Source: Gavia stellata
Lineage: Eukaryota; Chordata; Aves; Gaviiformes; Gaviidae
Length of the DNA: 64,000 bases
NCBI RefSeq assembly: GCF_030936135.1
Contig: NC_082598.1
Span: 34,094,687-34,158,686, forward strand
Direction: 5' to 3'
Shown: positions 1-13,370 of the stretch, one piece after another
Numbering within the stretch: position 1 is the first letter of the stretch
Layout of the letters: each line of letters starts with the position of its first letter
Position numbers and translations under genes: made by a program
Notes under the pieces: model-generated
Database searches by the model: none
What the model saw: only the letters and a program-made list of their open reading frames with translations
Told to the model about the DNA's origin: nothing

Positions 1-79
1 CACAAAGTTTTTGATCTTGTGTATGAATCAAGTAAATCTTAAATCCTTTTTTACTGTATAGATTTATTATCTTTTCCAG

Positions 80-3000
80 GATATAGTGACCAGACATTTA
101 TCTGAGAACAACGACAAAGGGAAATGCACAAAATCACTGAATCCTGCAGCGTGGATGGCATCAAATTCTGAACTCACTCCTAGCGAAAGCCTTGCTTCTA
201 CAGATGATGTAAGTTTTCAAGTTCAGAAGCTAGTTTACTAGAACTTTCCCTATCCTTCCAATTAACATGCATGCTTGTGTACTGAAATACTCATACTAGC
301 AATTGAATTTTTCTAAAATTAATATCAACTTATACAGACTTTTCTAAACAAAGAAATGCAAGAGTATCTTAACGCAAAAGTGATTAAACATGGTAGGATT
401 CTTGATGTTGGAAATGAGTGATGTGTCAGGGAGGAATAGAACATGGAGAGGGGCATAAATAAGAAACTGATACTCAAAAAGAGCCAAAAATCCTCTTGTG
501 AGTAAGGTCAGGGCAAGTACAGATCACAAGATTCCCAAGGAAGTTTTGCTTTTTTGTATTTAAGAAATCGCTGATGTCTCTGCACAGTTTCTTTATGTAT
601 TTTGTAGTTTAGTAAGTATTTGAAACAAGCATGGTAGAATCACCTGATGGATTTATATCCTTAAAGTCAGGCAGCCTGGTGACAAGTCTTGATACCACAG
701 CATGTGGCTGAAAACAATCGCTGGCTTGTTGACACATCTGTTCGGTGTTTTTAGGAAACCTTTGGCAAGAACTTCACTACAGAAGCATGTCAAGATTGTG
801 AACAAAATGATGACAATGGGAGTACTATGTCTACGTCTTCAAATTTTGAACCCTTTGCCACTGATGACCTTGGTAAGAGTGATGTGATTTACAGTGTTGT
901 GTTACTCCCTCCCTCCTAAAATGCCTGCAATTGTCTACTCTTACTAGTATACTATTTTTTGATTTTTAGTGTGTAACCACATGTTCTGTAAAAAAACCAA
1001 ACAACTTATCTAAGTTAGCCAAATGTGAAACGCTTTGAGTTGATCGAAGTGTGTAATAAAATACTGTAACTCAACTACAGTTATATGTAGTTTTCAAACT
1101 TGTGGCTTTGAATTCATTTTTATCATTGTTTACTTGTCTATCAATTTAAAACTTTTTATTTAGATTAAAAGGTGTTTTTATTCTAAATATAGGCAACACA
1201 GTGATTCACTTAGATCAAGCTTTGGCTAGGATGAGGGAATATGAACGTATGAAAATTGAAGCTGAAAGTACCCTTGACTCTGAGGGATGCTCTAGTAATT
1301 TTCAGGGTGCTTCTGCTGCTAAATTAGAAGGTATGCACATATACACATATTTTGCTTAGTTTTAGAAAATAATTATTCTAAATATCAAGAATCATTTAAT
1401 TGGCTGAGTTGTTTTCCTCTTCATTTACATTGAAAACTTGGCAAAGTTTTAAAGGATCTTTAAGTAAATGCAATTTATTTTAAAAAAAGGAAAATACGTG
1501 GTTTTGAAATTGGTATTTCTTCGAGTAATGTTGAATGACTTAAATGTGCATCTGTTTTTTTTAATGAGGTCCAAGTACCAGTGAATGTCTTCCTATGCCA
1601 CAGTCAAGTGAAGTTTCTGCTGTTCCATGTCCTCGTATAGATACTCAGCAGCTTGACCGGCAGATTAAAGCAATTATGAAAGAGGTCATTCCTTTTCTGA
1701 AGGTAAGAACTTTTTTCAATAATGTGTGAATTAAGAGAATAGGAAAAGGACCAGCATAATTGCGTAGAACATTATTATTTAAAACAGATAACTTGCATTT
1801 TAGCAACAGTTGCCAATATATGTTAAGTTGCAGACCTTGCTGAGGATGAAGTAAGGATTAAATACTCCAACAGAAAGATTCTGTGGAGTTTTTAATAGGA
1901 GAAAGAAATGGTAAGGTTTCTAGATTGCATAGGGCTGGTGGACTTGACATCAAGAATAGAGATTTCTTTGTTTAGAGCTGACCAAATCAGATAGAAATGT
2001 TTGAGAATGTACTTCTGAAATATTTGCTGCCTTTCAGCAAAGAGAACTGAGATACTTTTGATTAAAACTGTTACGTACGATGTAACTTGAGATATTTTTG
2101 AAGAATAGCTCTGTGAGTTGTTGATTTTTAGCATTATTTTCTCCTGTTTACAAGTATTTTTAAAGTTGTTGAGAGCTTGTAAACTTCTGTGACTACAGAG
2201 AAGAAATGTACTACTTCAAAGAAGGAGAAATACTCACAGTTTGTTTGTTGCAAGGTTAAAGAGCAGGGAAGATTGAGTTGTAAGACGCTTAAGTCATGGC
2301 TCTGTTCCCTTTTATAGTATGCACAGTATACAAGCTTAGGCTTGTTTAATAAGGTTCTTTGTTGATACTAATTTTAAAAATGGTGTATATTACTGGCATG
2401 CCACAGTCTCAGTGCCTGAAGACTTAACGTTTTGTTTGTAATTTTAAGGAAGCTTACAACAGTAGATATCTTAACATAGACTTCAACACACCTGAGTACC
2501 CAGCCATACTATATGAAGATTCTTAGTTTGTCCAAACGTTACAAGATGGCATGTACTAATGTATTGGAAAAGTGAGACAAAGCTTTGTATGTCACAGCCA
2601 ATCAGTCATTAATGAAGTATGGTATCTGCTATAACTGTGTTCCTGTTAGTTTGTTTTGCGAGATGGGTTAGGACCTGTTCAGTGGACAGGTGATTTTTTT
2701 TTTTATAAATTAATGTCAGTATTTGAGTTGATGGCTAATTATTATTTTTTAAGTGGTAACTAAGCTCATTCTGTGATACTTGTTTAGGAACACATGGATG
2801 AAGTATGCTCTTCGCAATTACTGACATCAGTAAGACGCATGGTCTTGACTCTTACACAACAAAACGATGAAAGTAAAGAATTTGTGAAGTTCTTTCATAA
2901 GCAGCTTGGCAGTATACTTCAGGTTAGTAGTTTTTCAGTGTTGTTTTTCAACACTGTTGCAACTTGGATGATGAGCAACAGATAAACCAACTTCCCTGAA

Positions 3001-6000
3001 GCTGTATTTTACAACTTCAATAGCATAGCAGCTATTCTCCTTCAGCTTTGATACAGCAATGAGGTTTTGCCTTGTTTCCTAAAATTAAAGCTTTACCATG
3101 CACGGAACTTCTTTTCCATCACTGCCAGATAATGAGAGGTGTATCTTCTGCCTGTGCCTGTCTTCAAGGAGAGCTCTGGTGATTCTCTTTGTGGACGTTT
3201 TGTGTAAATTCCTGAAAGTCAATAGGCTGTTCTTCTCTTTCCTTTTTTTTTTTTCCTACAAGCATAGAATTTAAATCAATAACTTGATAAGTTCTGTGTT
3301 ATGTGACTGGAGGTTCTACTTAAAATCTGTTTGAGACACTAAACCACATGTAAAAAACAAATACAAGCTATTATATACTTAACTAATTTTGAGTTAATTA
3401 GGACTATGACAAATACTTAGTCTTTGAAGTTTGAAAGCCTGTTTCAAAAACTGAAGAATTATTTCTCTTCACAGGATTCACTGGCGAAATTTGCTGGTAG
3501 AAAATTAAAAGATTGTGGGGAGGATCTTCTTGTGGAGATCTCTGAAGTGTTATTTAATGAATTAGCCTTTTTTAAACTCATGCAAGACTTGGACAACAAC
3601 AGTATTTCTGTAAAGCAGAGATGTAAAAGAAAAATAGAAACTACTGAAGTGATACAGTCTTATGCTAAAGAGGTTTGTTTTATTATATTTTTGAAAAATG
3701 TAGCTTTTCTGAGTTTCCTGAATATCTGCATTTTCTAAACTACTTTGATTACCTTAGTTCATACATTGTATATGTAGTTTTTTTACAAATCAGTGCTGTG
3801 TAGTCACACTATTGCTTGTGTAGAAGCATTAACTAGTTTTCCTCAGTAAGGGAGATATCTTGTATTACAGGTGAGTGTCTGTTAAAGATATCTAATTATG
3901 TAGACTTTGTTGTTGGGAATTCAGAGGAAATGTGTTTTAATAGTTTTATGTGCACATACAAAGGAATAGTCAAGTGTTGAAATAGTATTAACATCTGGGG
4001 CCATCGAGTAGTTGTTGTGGTTTAACCCCAGTAGGCAGCTAAGCATCACACAGCCACTTGCTCACTCCCCCCACAGTGGGATGGGAGAGGGAATTGGAAG
4101 GGTAAAAGTGAGAAAACTCGTGGGTTGAGATAAAGATAGTTTAATAGGTGGAGCAAAAGCTGTGTGTGCAAGCAAAGCAAAACTAATTCACTCACTACTT
4201 CCCATCGGCAGGGAAATGTTTAGCCGTCTCCAGGAAAGCAGAGCTCCATCACATGTAACGGTTACTTGGGAAGACAAATACCATAAGTCTGAATGTTCCC
4301 CCCTTCTTTCTTCCTCTCCCAGCTTTATATTTGTCAGAATGATGTCATATGGTATGGGATATACCTTTGGTCAGCTGGGGTCAGCTGTCCTGGCTGTGTC
4401 CCCTCCCAGCTTCTTGTGCACCCCCAGCCTACTCGCTGGTGGGGCGGTGTGAGGAGCAGAAGAGGCCTTGATGCTGTGTAAGCACTGCGCAGCAATAGCT
4501 AAAACATCCCTGCTTTATCAACACTGTTTTCATCATAAGTCCAAAACATAGACCCTTACAAGCTACTATGAAGAAATTTAACTCTATCCCAGATAAATAT
4601 TTTGACATATGGGGGTCCCAGTTCATCATATCTTCAGTTATGCCTCCAGCTTTCCTTGCAGTAGCTTAGTTAGGCACCATCTTTACCTAACTTGAGTAAG
4701 TCCTATGAAGTTATCGAATAGTTGGCTTGTTGGCATATGTAGAAAGTATCACTTTCTAGACTTGGAGTGTGAAGTGATACATAAACTTTTCAGAAATATT
4801 TGAGACTGTAGTACATATTCTGCTCTAACAAAGCAAGTTTTGTTTGGTTTTTGCACAATTTACATTATTAAAGATGTTGCATCACCATTTTTAATTTTAG
4901 TATTGCAGTTTTTAGGAACATAGCTTTTTTTTTTTTAGTTACATGAACTGTTTACAAAACAAACACTAAAACAGATCAAGTTCATATACTTAAATCAGTC
5001 AGGTATCTACCTCAGTGTTTCTTCTTGTATAGTATAGTTATGACTTCAGTGTCCTTTCAGCTTTCTTTTAGAAACACAAATTCCAAAGCAAACCCTTAAC
5101 ACATTCTTATTTTAAAATGTCAGTGAAAGATACTTTGTAAATCTGTCATAAACTATGAAGTCCTATAAGTAGTTTTAAGCATATCATCAGCTGCATTTCA
5201 AGATAGTTCAACTTAGATATAACAGTAATGTGGCTAGGGTGAGAGAGACTGTGGAGTGCCTTGTAAAGAGGCCAAAGAAACAGTCTGAATCCAGAAGGAT
5301 TTGGGCATGACTTCCTATTTTATCTGAAGTTGCTCATCAGGTCTTTGTTACCTAAAGGATTGGTTTATATGCTACTGTGAGAAGGCATGGAGCCCACTTA
5401 GATCTGGCATTTGTTCTCCTCTCCTGGAAGACAGAGAATTAGGGTTAAGGTCAATGTTTGCCTTATTGCTGTGGCAGCAGTTCAGATTCAACAGAGCCAG
5501 AGATGAGCGCTCAGAACTGGTAGGTCCTGGTTACTTTGTACAGACCTGCACAATTATCTCTGTATGGTCTTCTCACAGCTTTCAAATCTGGGGTCCTGAT
5601 GCAGGCACATCTGATCTTACTTGATTTTTTGTGGCTGTCTTGAGTCCAGTAAGCTGACTGGTTTTAGATTCCCCAACGAAAAACACAGCTCTCTGTCTTG
5701 ACCGGAGCCGATATATCTAGTTCTATGTTAAATATGATTCAACCGTAGTCTGGAGAATTAGCCCCTCTAAACATAATCGTTTAAATAAGAAGGGCTACCA
5801 GAGGTTTTTGTATTATTTTGCAACTTGCAAATTTTGAAGATACCTGTGTAAACAACTCTTGTAGTATAGAAGTCTCTGTGGCTTACTGCCATTTTGAGAT
5901 GGCAATTCTTGGTAAGATTGGCATTTCAGGCAGGCTTTCATGAAGTCTTAGGTTTGGTTCAGTGTTTCAAAGTTATTTCAGTTTAGAATTGAAGACAGTT

Positions 6001-9000
6001 TGTGTTTCTTCTAGGCAAAAAAAGGTCTCCAGGTGGATGTTTGTTCATCTGCTGAAGATGTCGATGAGGACAAAGTATGTTTATGCTTCTCAACTGTCTT
6101 TATTCCTCAGATAATTTCACAGATCACTTAGTCTTACTGTTTTTTGTCATATAAATCCAGTATCTGTAATTAACACATTTGCTAGTGTTTATAAATTTAT
6201 TAAACATTATGGGGTTTATCTCCTTTCTGTTATTTTCAGTGATTTGTTGTTTCAAAGTAACTAAGTAAATTATAATTTCCCTTTTTTAATTCGAGTTGAC
6301 AGTCTGGGAAATGACTAGCAAAAAATCTGCCTTTATCAGTAAGTCTTTGTTGTTATATGCATTCAGTAAACATGACTTGGATATCAGTTCCTTGGTTGCT
6401 CTTGCTTTTATTCCTGTTTCTACTGCAGAGCCGTTACCCATGTAGACTGTTTGATGCATTTCTTATAAACCATTATCTTGTCACCTTTCAAGAAGTGCAT
6501 TCAGATCAACAGAGAGAGATGCTTTTCTATTTATTGTTGGTGACCTTTATGTAGGGTGAGCTTTGCTCTAGGACCGGCAATTTGAAAGTCTAAAGAGAGC
6601 AAAGTTTATGCTGAATGCTGTGCAACTGAAATGGAATAATTTGTGATACTTGCTTAGCAGCTTTAGGGTAGGATTTTGCTTTTCCTTTTAGTATTCATGT
6701 TCTGTATTTTAAAGAAAAAAAGAAAAGACCTGTTCTGAAGGTGTTCATTGTGGGATTTGGTCTGAGGCTGTTGCCTGTATTCTCAGCGTAGAGCATTGGC
6801 AATGTAGTCGTTTGTTGAAGAATTAAATAACAAGGACAGTAAATAGAGACGGTGCTTAACTATTTTTGGCAATGAACATTTTCTTTTTTAATGGTATGGA
6901 ATAAGTTGGTTTACTTTCCATCTTGAGGAGAAGGCAGATGTTCTGAATTGAGGCACATTGTATTTGAGGTCCTCAGCATCAAAGTCCGTGTGTGCTCTTG
7001 AGTATTAAATGTTAGCACCCAAAATTTCTCCCTTTTCTCTTTAAGTTTGTTCTGGAAACTACTAAAATCATTGTGTTTGGGGAGAGGGGTTCTATATGAA
7101 GTTTTGTATTTTCTGCTGGAATGTTCAGCTTTTTCCAACCAAGGGAAATATACAGGTAATATACCAAGTAGAACATTGAATGCTTTCTTAAATAGGCATA
7201 GGCATATGTGAAAGGCATGTACGGGTATAGAGTCAGTGCTTTCTTCTAGAGCTTAGGGCTTCTGTCACACTGCTTTGGAAGTAAACGTGGGAAGCTCTAT
7301 GTCACTTGTTACTGTTGCTGTAGGGTAGAAGAGTCCTTTCCAGATTTGGAGCCAAACTCAGGGCTTTACTTAGGTTCATATAGACTGAGCAGAATTTTCT
7401 CACTCACAATATTTAGCAAATCATTCAGCAGAGAAACTGCTGAGTAGCTATTGCTAAAGAAATGAGAAGCTGCAGTTAGGAATATTCCTAATTTTCACTA
7501 GAGATCATTTAGGAGAAACAGGGTAGTCGCTAGAAGGTAGTAATGCAGGTGTGTCTGTCTTCTTCTTGATAAAGACAAATCTAATTTAAAGAATTCTTTT
7601 TTTAAGCTAGTGTGCTGATCAGTGTGAACCTTTTCAGATGATATACTCAGTTACAATGTCCTTGATAGCTATGTCTGAACTCTGTATGATCTCTTCTAGT
7701 AGGTTCTGATGCTCTGTTTCAGGAGTAGCTTTGCAGTGTTCATTTCAAGGCCTTAAGGACTACTTAAACATTAATTTTTAGTCTGTAGATTTTTTTTATT
7801 TTTGAGGAAAAAAAGGTGACTCCTTGGTGCAGAAACTGTAACTTAATATTTAGATAAACATGAAATTGCACAGTATTCCTTGTTTTCCTAGGACAAGGAT
7901 GAGACTGAAACTGTTAAACAAGTACAGGACTCAGAAACGTACGATGGTAATGGAGTTCCTGAAAGTATTAGGTCTGATGCATCTGATCAAGAGGAAGATG
8001 AGGAAAGTGAAAGTGGTCCAGTGGCAATAAGTAAGTTATTTTTATGTAGCTCCTTATTCAATGCTTTCACTGTAATTTTGACCAACTACTTTTACAGCAG
8101 GATTTGCATGAAGTGTACTGCTGTGTAGCATCTTGTCTCACGGATTTTCTGGTCAGGCCTTTTCCAGTGAAAGCTTTCTAGTACTGTATTTACTAGTATT
8201 GTGTCAAGGGTTAAACATTCCAATTAGAGCAGCTTTTTCTCTTTGTAATCAGTACATCTGTAAAAACGTGTGTCAGAATCAGATTCATTGTTTAAGTTAC
8301 ATAACCTGTCTCAGCTAAACTTGAAGTTTCTCAACCTTTAACCTGAATGATGTGAAAACTGCTGAAATTTCATGCAGTTTTTCACTTAAATGTTGATTTA
8401 TTTTTTAATATGCTTCTACTTAAGCTATATTACGAACAAAGACCACTGTGTTGGTGTGAAGTATCTAAGTTATTAAACAAGTTGGTGTGAAGAATGTAAA
8501 TACAAGGGAAACCAAGCCATGAGTAGTTGGTGTAAGATGACAAACAGGACCAAAAAATTATTTAAAAATATGCAAGCTTATGTGGAGCATATGGATCTTT
8601 GAAAGTTAAGTCATCACTGTATCTTGATTTCAAAGAACATTTTGAAGTAAGAGTTATAACTGATCATTGCAGTAAATTCCCAAAAGGGATTTGGATTTTG
8701 CAGCCTGACTTTTACTCTGTCAGGCTCTGTCAATATGTAAATCCAATATGAAGGTGGTTTTACATCGATTTGCCTTCAGGTTTATCAAAAGCAGAAACCC
8801 AAGCTCTGACTAACTACGGCAGTGGAGAAGATGAGAATGAAGATGAAGAAATAGAATTTGAGGAAGGACCTGTTGATGTGCAGACATCACTACAAGCCAG
8901 CAGTGAAACAACAACTGAATATGAACAGGTATGACCAAAGTTGTAAATGCAGAAAAAACCTAAGCCAGTGCACACATTTTCAGTACATATTTGTATCTAC

Positions 9001-12000
9001 CTCATTTTTTCTTGTTGCACTGTTTTCATACTAATGAAAGTAGAAGAATGATACAAGAAGTTACATGAAAGCAATAGCTGCTACATACAAAATGTGGCAT
9101 TCACCACCTGAACTTATTATTGATATAGCTGATGCCAAAATGGATGGATGGACACAGACAAAACTGATGTCTAAATCTGCTATCAGAGAGAGAAAATATT
9201 AAGCTGCAGTAGAAAAAGATAGCCTTTCAAAAAAGCATTGTGTTTTAAACTATTAACTGGTTCTTCCTCTGTGTTTGCTGACAGCAAGTTCTAATTGGGC
9301 TTTCCTTTGCAGAAGCCATTGATTCTTGTATTCTAGCATGTCTTTTTTTTTTTTTTCCCCTCCCCTCTTTATCATGTAGTAATTTTTTCTAGAACAATGG
9401 TGAAATGTTATTGTGGCTGCTATTGTCATTTCACTGTTAGTTTCCTGAAAAACATTCGGGTGTGTGTGAGCTAGTTCTGGAGACTTGTCAATTCTTTACA
9501 TTTCAGTAAATAAGAGTGACTTCTGAATCTTTTTAAACTTTGGTTTACTCAACAGCTGTTAACATTAGGCAAAGATGTAACTGGAACATTTTTCTTTAAA
9601 GGCTAAAACAATAGATCTTTTCAGTGGAACCGAAGCATTTACCTGGGAACTACTATAGCGAAAAGAAAATTAAATGTTCAGATAAAACACAAACATCAGT
9701 GTTAATATTTTCTTAAAGTGTTGTTGACTAGCTGATGAATAGAGAGTAGAACGTGCTGTCTTTATTTCAAACTAGTGAAAAGGCAAAAACATGAAGCAAG
9801 TGTACGGTGTGTTTCTAGTTAGCAAGGAACAATAAATTAGCCGATAAGCTATGAAGCTGATTAGTAGAATTTGTTCTAACTTGTTTTCATCTTTGCCCAT
9901 AGACTTCAAACCAAGAATTGAGTAAGACAAAAAGCAGTGAGATTTTGTCATCAGAACAAGAATCTGTTAATGTAAAAGGTAAGCCCCCCATGCAGTAACT
10001 GAGAGATTAACACTTCTATATGCATTTGCGTATTGTGAGAATTATCTTGAACAGTGCCTGTGACATACGTAATTAAGAGGAAGATGACCAAATTTGCAAA
10101 AGAGTTTACTGGGCTGTTTTTTCATGGAGCCATATCAGTTGACCAGATACATCTGTGTTAATATAGACACAGCAAACCATTTAAAGAGGAAACCTGGAAT
10201 AATCTTATCTAGGTAGATATGGTTTTGATGCTTAACAACAGCATGAATTTCAGTTGATTGTTGCAGCCCTTGGCACACAACTGTAGCAGGGTTAATTTGT
10301 CTCTTATGGTATTTTGATGTTTAGATTTGTCTAGTACTGGCTTTTTCTGCTACTACCATTTAGAAGCTAGCAATTGAAATCACTTTATATTTTCAAGATT
10401 TCTTTCTGTGAGTAGTGTTGTGTTGTAACTGATTAAGAACTGAGAAATCATTTTCTGTCAAAAGATAGAAACACTACCAGGTGGTATGAATGTTACTTCT
10501 AATCTAACTATTGTTAACACCTTCTTTTCCTGTGTTTTTCTGTTGCAAATAACAGTTTTGTTCTTGGTCTTTTTTCATAGACTAAAAGCAGTATTTGAGT
10601 AGATCCTGTGTTGCCACAAGACTGTGGCAAAATGTTAAGGAATTTATTGTTCTGTATTATATCTCCTTACACCTAGAATGAATATGCTACAGTAGGTCAT
10701 ATAGTTCTGGAAGTTGTGGGGGTTTTTTATTTCTTTTTTTTAAAATGCTGTAATTAAATCAGAAATTTTTAAGTCAGATACTGTCTTGTGATAAATGCTG
10801 ATACTTAAGTGTATGAGAGTACAAATAACTGATGTTTTATTTCAATCAGCATTGTGTTGATCTGAGAGACTATAACTTACTTTCATTCCTCATTTGTAGC
10901 TTTGGATCATATTTTGTAAAATAATAATAATAATAATAATGGGGATTTTTGTATGCTCAGAATCTTCTACTATCTCCACCTAGTTAAAATGTAGTTTTAT
11001 GGTTTTAGGTGAACAAGATGTGGCTACAATTTTGCCTCATTACCTCAATGTCATGGAGAATACACCACCTTTAACAGTCAATACCCCAGAATCCTTTATA
11101 ACAGCCAGTATGAAAACAGAAGAATCAAGCTCATCTTTAACAGTAAATGAAAGCCAAACACTAGATACAATGTGTGTTGGAAACAAATCTGCTGCAAGTT
11201 CTGAAAGCTCCATGGCTGGCAGCCCTGATACAGAGTCACCGGTGTTAGTGAATGAATATGTGCGTATGTTTCAGTTAAGATACATCCAAGAGAAATGAGA
11301 AGCTTTTTTCTGTTCCAGTGTTATTTCTAGTTTCCAGTCTTGTTCAGTTTTCATCTGCAAATTTGATATGGGCGTTGGGTTTTTTTTTATGTACTTTATT
11401 ATAATATTCAAAAATCTAGTTTTGGAGTGAAAAGAAAACAAAGTAGCACTATTCTCTTAAATGTCACTATTTTTATTAACAGGAAACTGGTTCTGGAAAT
11501 GTAAGTCAAAAATCTGATGAAGATGACTTTGTGAAGGTTGAAGACTTGCCCCTTAAACTTGCAGTATATTCAGAGGTATTTTGCTATTGTTTGTGGGGTT
11601 GTTGTTTAGAAGTGTGCTCCCTAAATGACTTAATTATCTAGACAGCAATAAGAATTATCCAGAATTTTGAGTTTTGCTTTATCTGTTACAAAGGCAGATT
11701 TAATGAAGAAAATGGCAACGGAGGCCCAATCCAACAGTTTATCTGATGAATTACTGGATGGAGGTAGAGCTCAAGATCAAGAATTAGTAGGAGATGCCCA
11801 AACTTTGAAAGAACCTGGTAAAGATTATTTTTCTAACTCCTCTACACCTGTTGGGAAAACACTCTGGAATGGCCTAGAATTTAAGTATCTTGTTATCAGT
11901 GATTTGAAGTAAGCAGTTATCATGGTGCTGAAAGAATATCCTTTTTTTTGTTATAATGCGTTTGAAAATGATGTATTGATATGAAGGGATTTTGCCTTCC

Positions 12001-13075
12001 ATGTCCCTTCTGTATATTTCTGTTAGATTCTGTGGCTAATAAAATCATAAAATTAACATACGTAAAATGCATGTTGTAACTTCATGGTTTTGAAACTTAT
12101 TAAAATGGAATAGTATTTTTTCTTGTTACACAAGCTTGGGTTTAATAATAGCAATTAGAATTTACAATATTATCTTTTAATAATGCTCAATATAATTTGC
12201 TGACAGACTGCTCAGTGGTTTTGTAATAAAAAGGTTCAAGAGACTTTTCAGAATAGTAAAATGTCTCTTCAGGGAAAAGAAAATTATTTTTCATATGAAG
12301 CATACTATGAAGTAGAAAAAACTTCCAGTGTGTATGACAGCAATAACGATTTGTCACTTTCTTGAAACAGTATTTATGCAGCTACAAAATCTTAATAGTA
12401 ACACAGGTCAAAGAAACTTTTGGTTTTTTAATATAATGTTGATTTTGTGACACAAGTTATGGTATTAGAGGCTTCTGTTCTACCGTTAGGCTTGTAGTTC
12501 TCCAGTGGGGAGGGTATAGTAATGGCATATATAAATGCATGAACTGGGTATTCTGATGGTAGTACTTTTCTGCTAGTGTAGCTAGTTCCAATTCCTCAAA
12601 CAGTATAAGCTGATGAAAATACTCTTTTAATGCAATTGTAGTGACAGCATAGGATTTTTCCAGAATAGAGTGTGAAGGAAGGTGCATCTTTCCTTCCTTT
12701 TCGTTCACTGCCCATCACCATTCTGCTTGTCACAGCTGTGCTAGCAGAAGTGTGTCATGTCAGTTTGGTGAATACTGATGCATATGCCTGGTGTGGGAAC
12801 AGTGGCTAAGAATGCCATGCCACACAAAATTGGTAGCTAGCAACTAAGCCATTCTTCATCTGTGTATGGGGGGATGGCTGTAGCTGTTCAAGTAAGCCAT
12901 AGGTCAAAATGCTTGTGAAAAAAAGGTGAGGATTAAATATTTCATCAAGGTGCTTTAATCAATACTTACAAGGAGTTGAAATGTGGTCAAGAGCTGCGTT
13001 TGATGCATTGTAGCTGTTAGACAATAATGAGTATACTCTTATTTTACAGAAACTTTTGGAGCTCAAAGTGCATGA
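80..13075 (+). CDS. PCM1: Pericentriolar material 1 protein, C-terminal part (14 coding exons; 5' part lies outside the window)
   Basis: PCM1 is the scaffold of centriolar satellites and is needed for centrosomal protein delivery and ciliogenesis. Coding exons read as 80-208, 755-872, 1193-1330, 1569-1702, 2788-2922, 3475-3672, 6015-6074, 7892-8030, 8780-8928, 9903-9978, 11009-11259, 11483-11575, 11694-11817 and 13050-13075. All have AG/GT borders (one donor is gtgcgt). They sum to 1770 nt, i.e. 589 residues plus TGA, with every phase matching. Recognisable PCM1 blocks are QLDRQIKAIMKEVIPFLK, the following EHMDEVCSSQLLTSVRRMV block, KFAGRKLKDCGEDLLVEIS and, near the end, EDDFVKVEDLPLKL. The protein ends PETFGAQSA, close to the human PETVGAQSI. 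Exons 8 and 9 encode runs of D/E. Human PCM1 has about 2024 residues, so roughly the last 29% is here, including the conserved C-terminal domain. The last exon adds only eight codons plus the stop and would be missed by simple ORF calling. Identity is near certain. Confidence 0.95.
4013..4607 (-). mobile_element. Solo LTR of an avian endogenous retrovirus, older copy, in a PCM1 intron
   Basis: About 595 bp align by eye along their whole length with the LTR at 56058-56656. Read on the - strand it has the usual order: a degraded CRE-like element (TGACATCA), a degraded TATA box (AATATAAA) and an ATTAAA signal (+ strand TTTAAT at 4140-4145). Several CpGs kept in the 56-kb copy are TG or CA here, as expected for an older methylated insertion. 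The 5-bp flank on the + strand left side is GTAGT. No exact partner lies at the right edge; an imperfect GTAGC is at 4661-4665, so the right boundary is uncertain. It lies in the intron between PCM1 exons 3475-3672 and 6015-6074, antisense to the gene. No internal retroviral genes are seen. Confidence 0.85.
10920..10940. repeat. (AAT)n microsatellite in a PCM1 intron
   Basis: About seven uninterrupted AAT units, 70 bp upstream of the acceptor of the PCM1 exon that starts at 11009. Confidence 0.9.
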
Positions 13076-13370
13076 GAATAACCTGAAGATATCTGCATTT
13101 ATAAACTCCATGTATACAAATGCATATGGAAGACCAGCACTAATTTCCCAGAATTCTGGAAGTGTATAAAAAATGTAAAATTTTAGACACACTGCCTCTT
13201 AGGATAGGTATGCTAACTTCTGCCTGTGGCAGTTTGAACAGCTGGAACTGAATCCTCTTCAGTTTTGCTGCACTGTTCTTTTTCTGTCTTAATCTTTTTT
13301 TTATTGCGACTTGTTTAGTAATTTTAAAATTGTAGTTTTAAATAAAGTTTGGACTTGTCTGTAAATTTGT
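13076..13370 (+). other. PCM1: PCM1 3' UTR with AATAAA signal
   Basis: After the PCM1 stop at 13073-13075 the first canonical AATAAA on the + strand is at 13341-13346, which gives a 3' UTR of about 290 nt. The cleavage site is not visible; the end is placed about 25 nt past the signal. Longer forms using later signals cannot be excluded. Confidence 0.6.
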
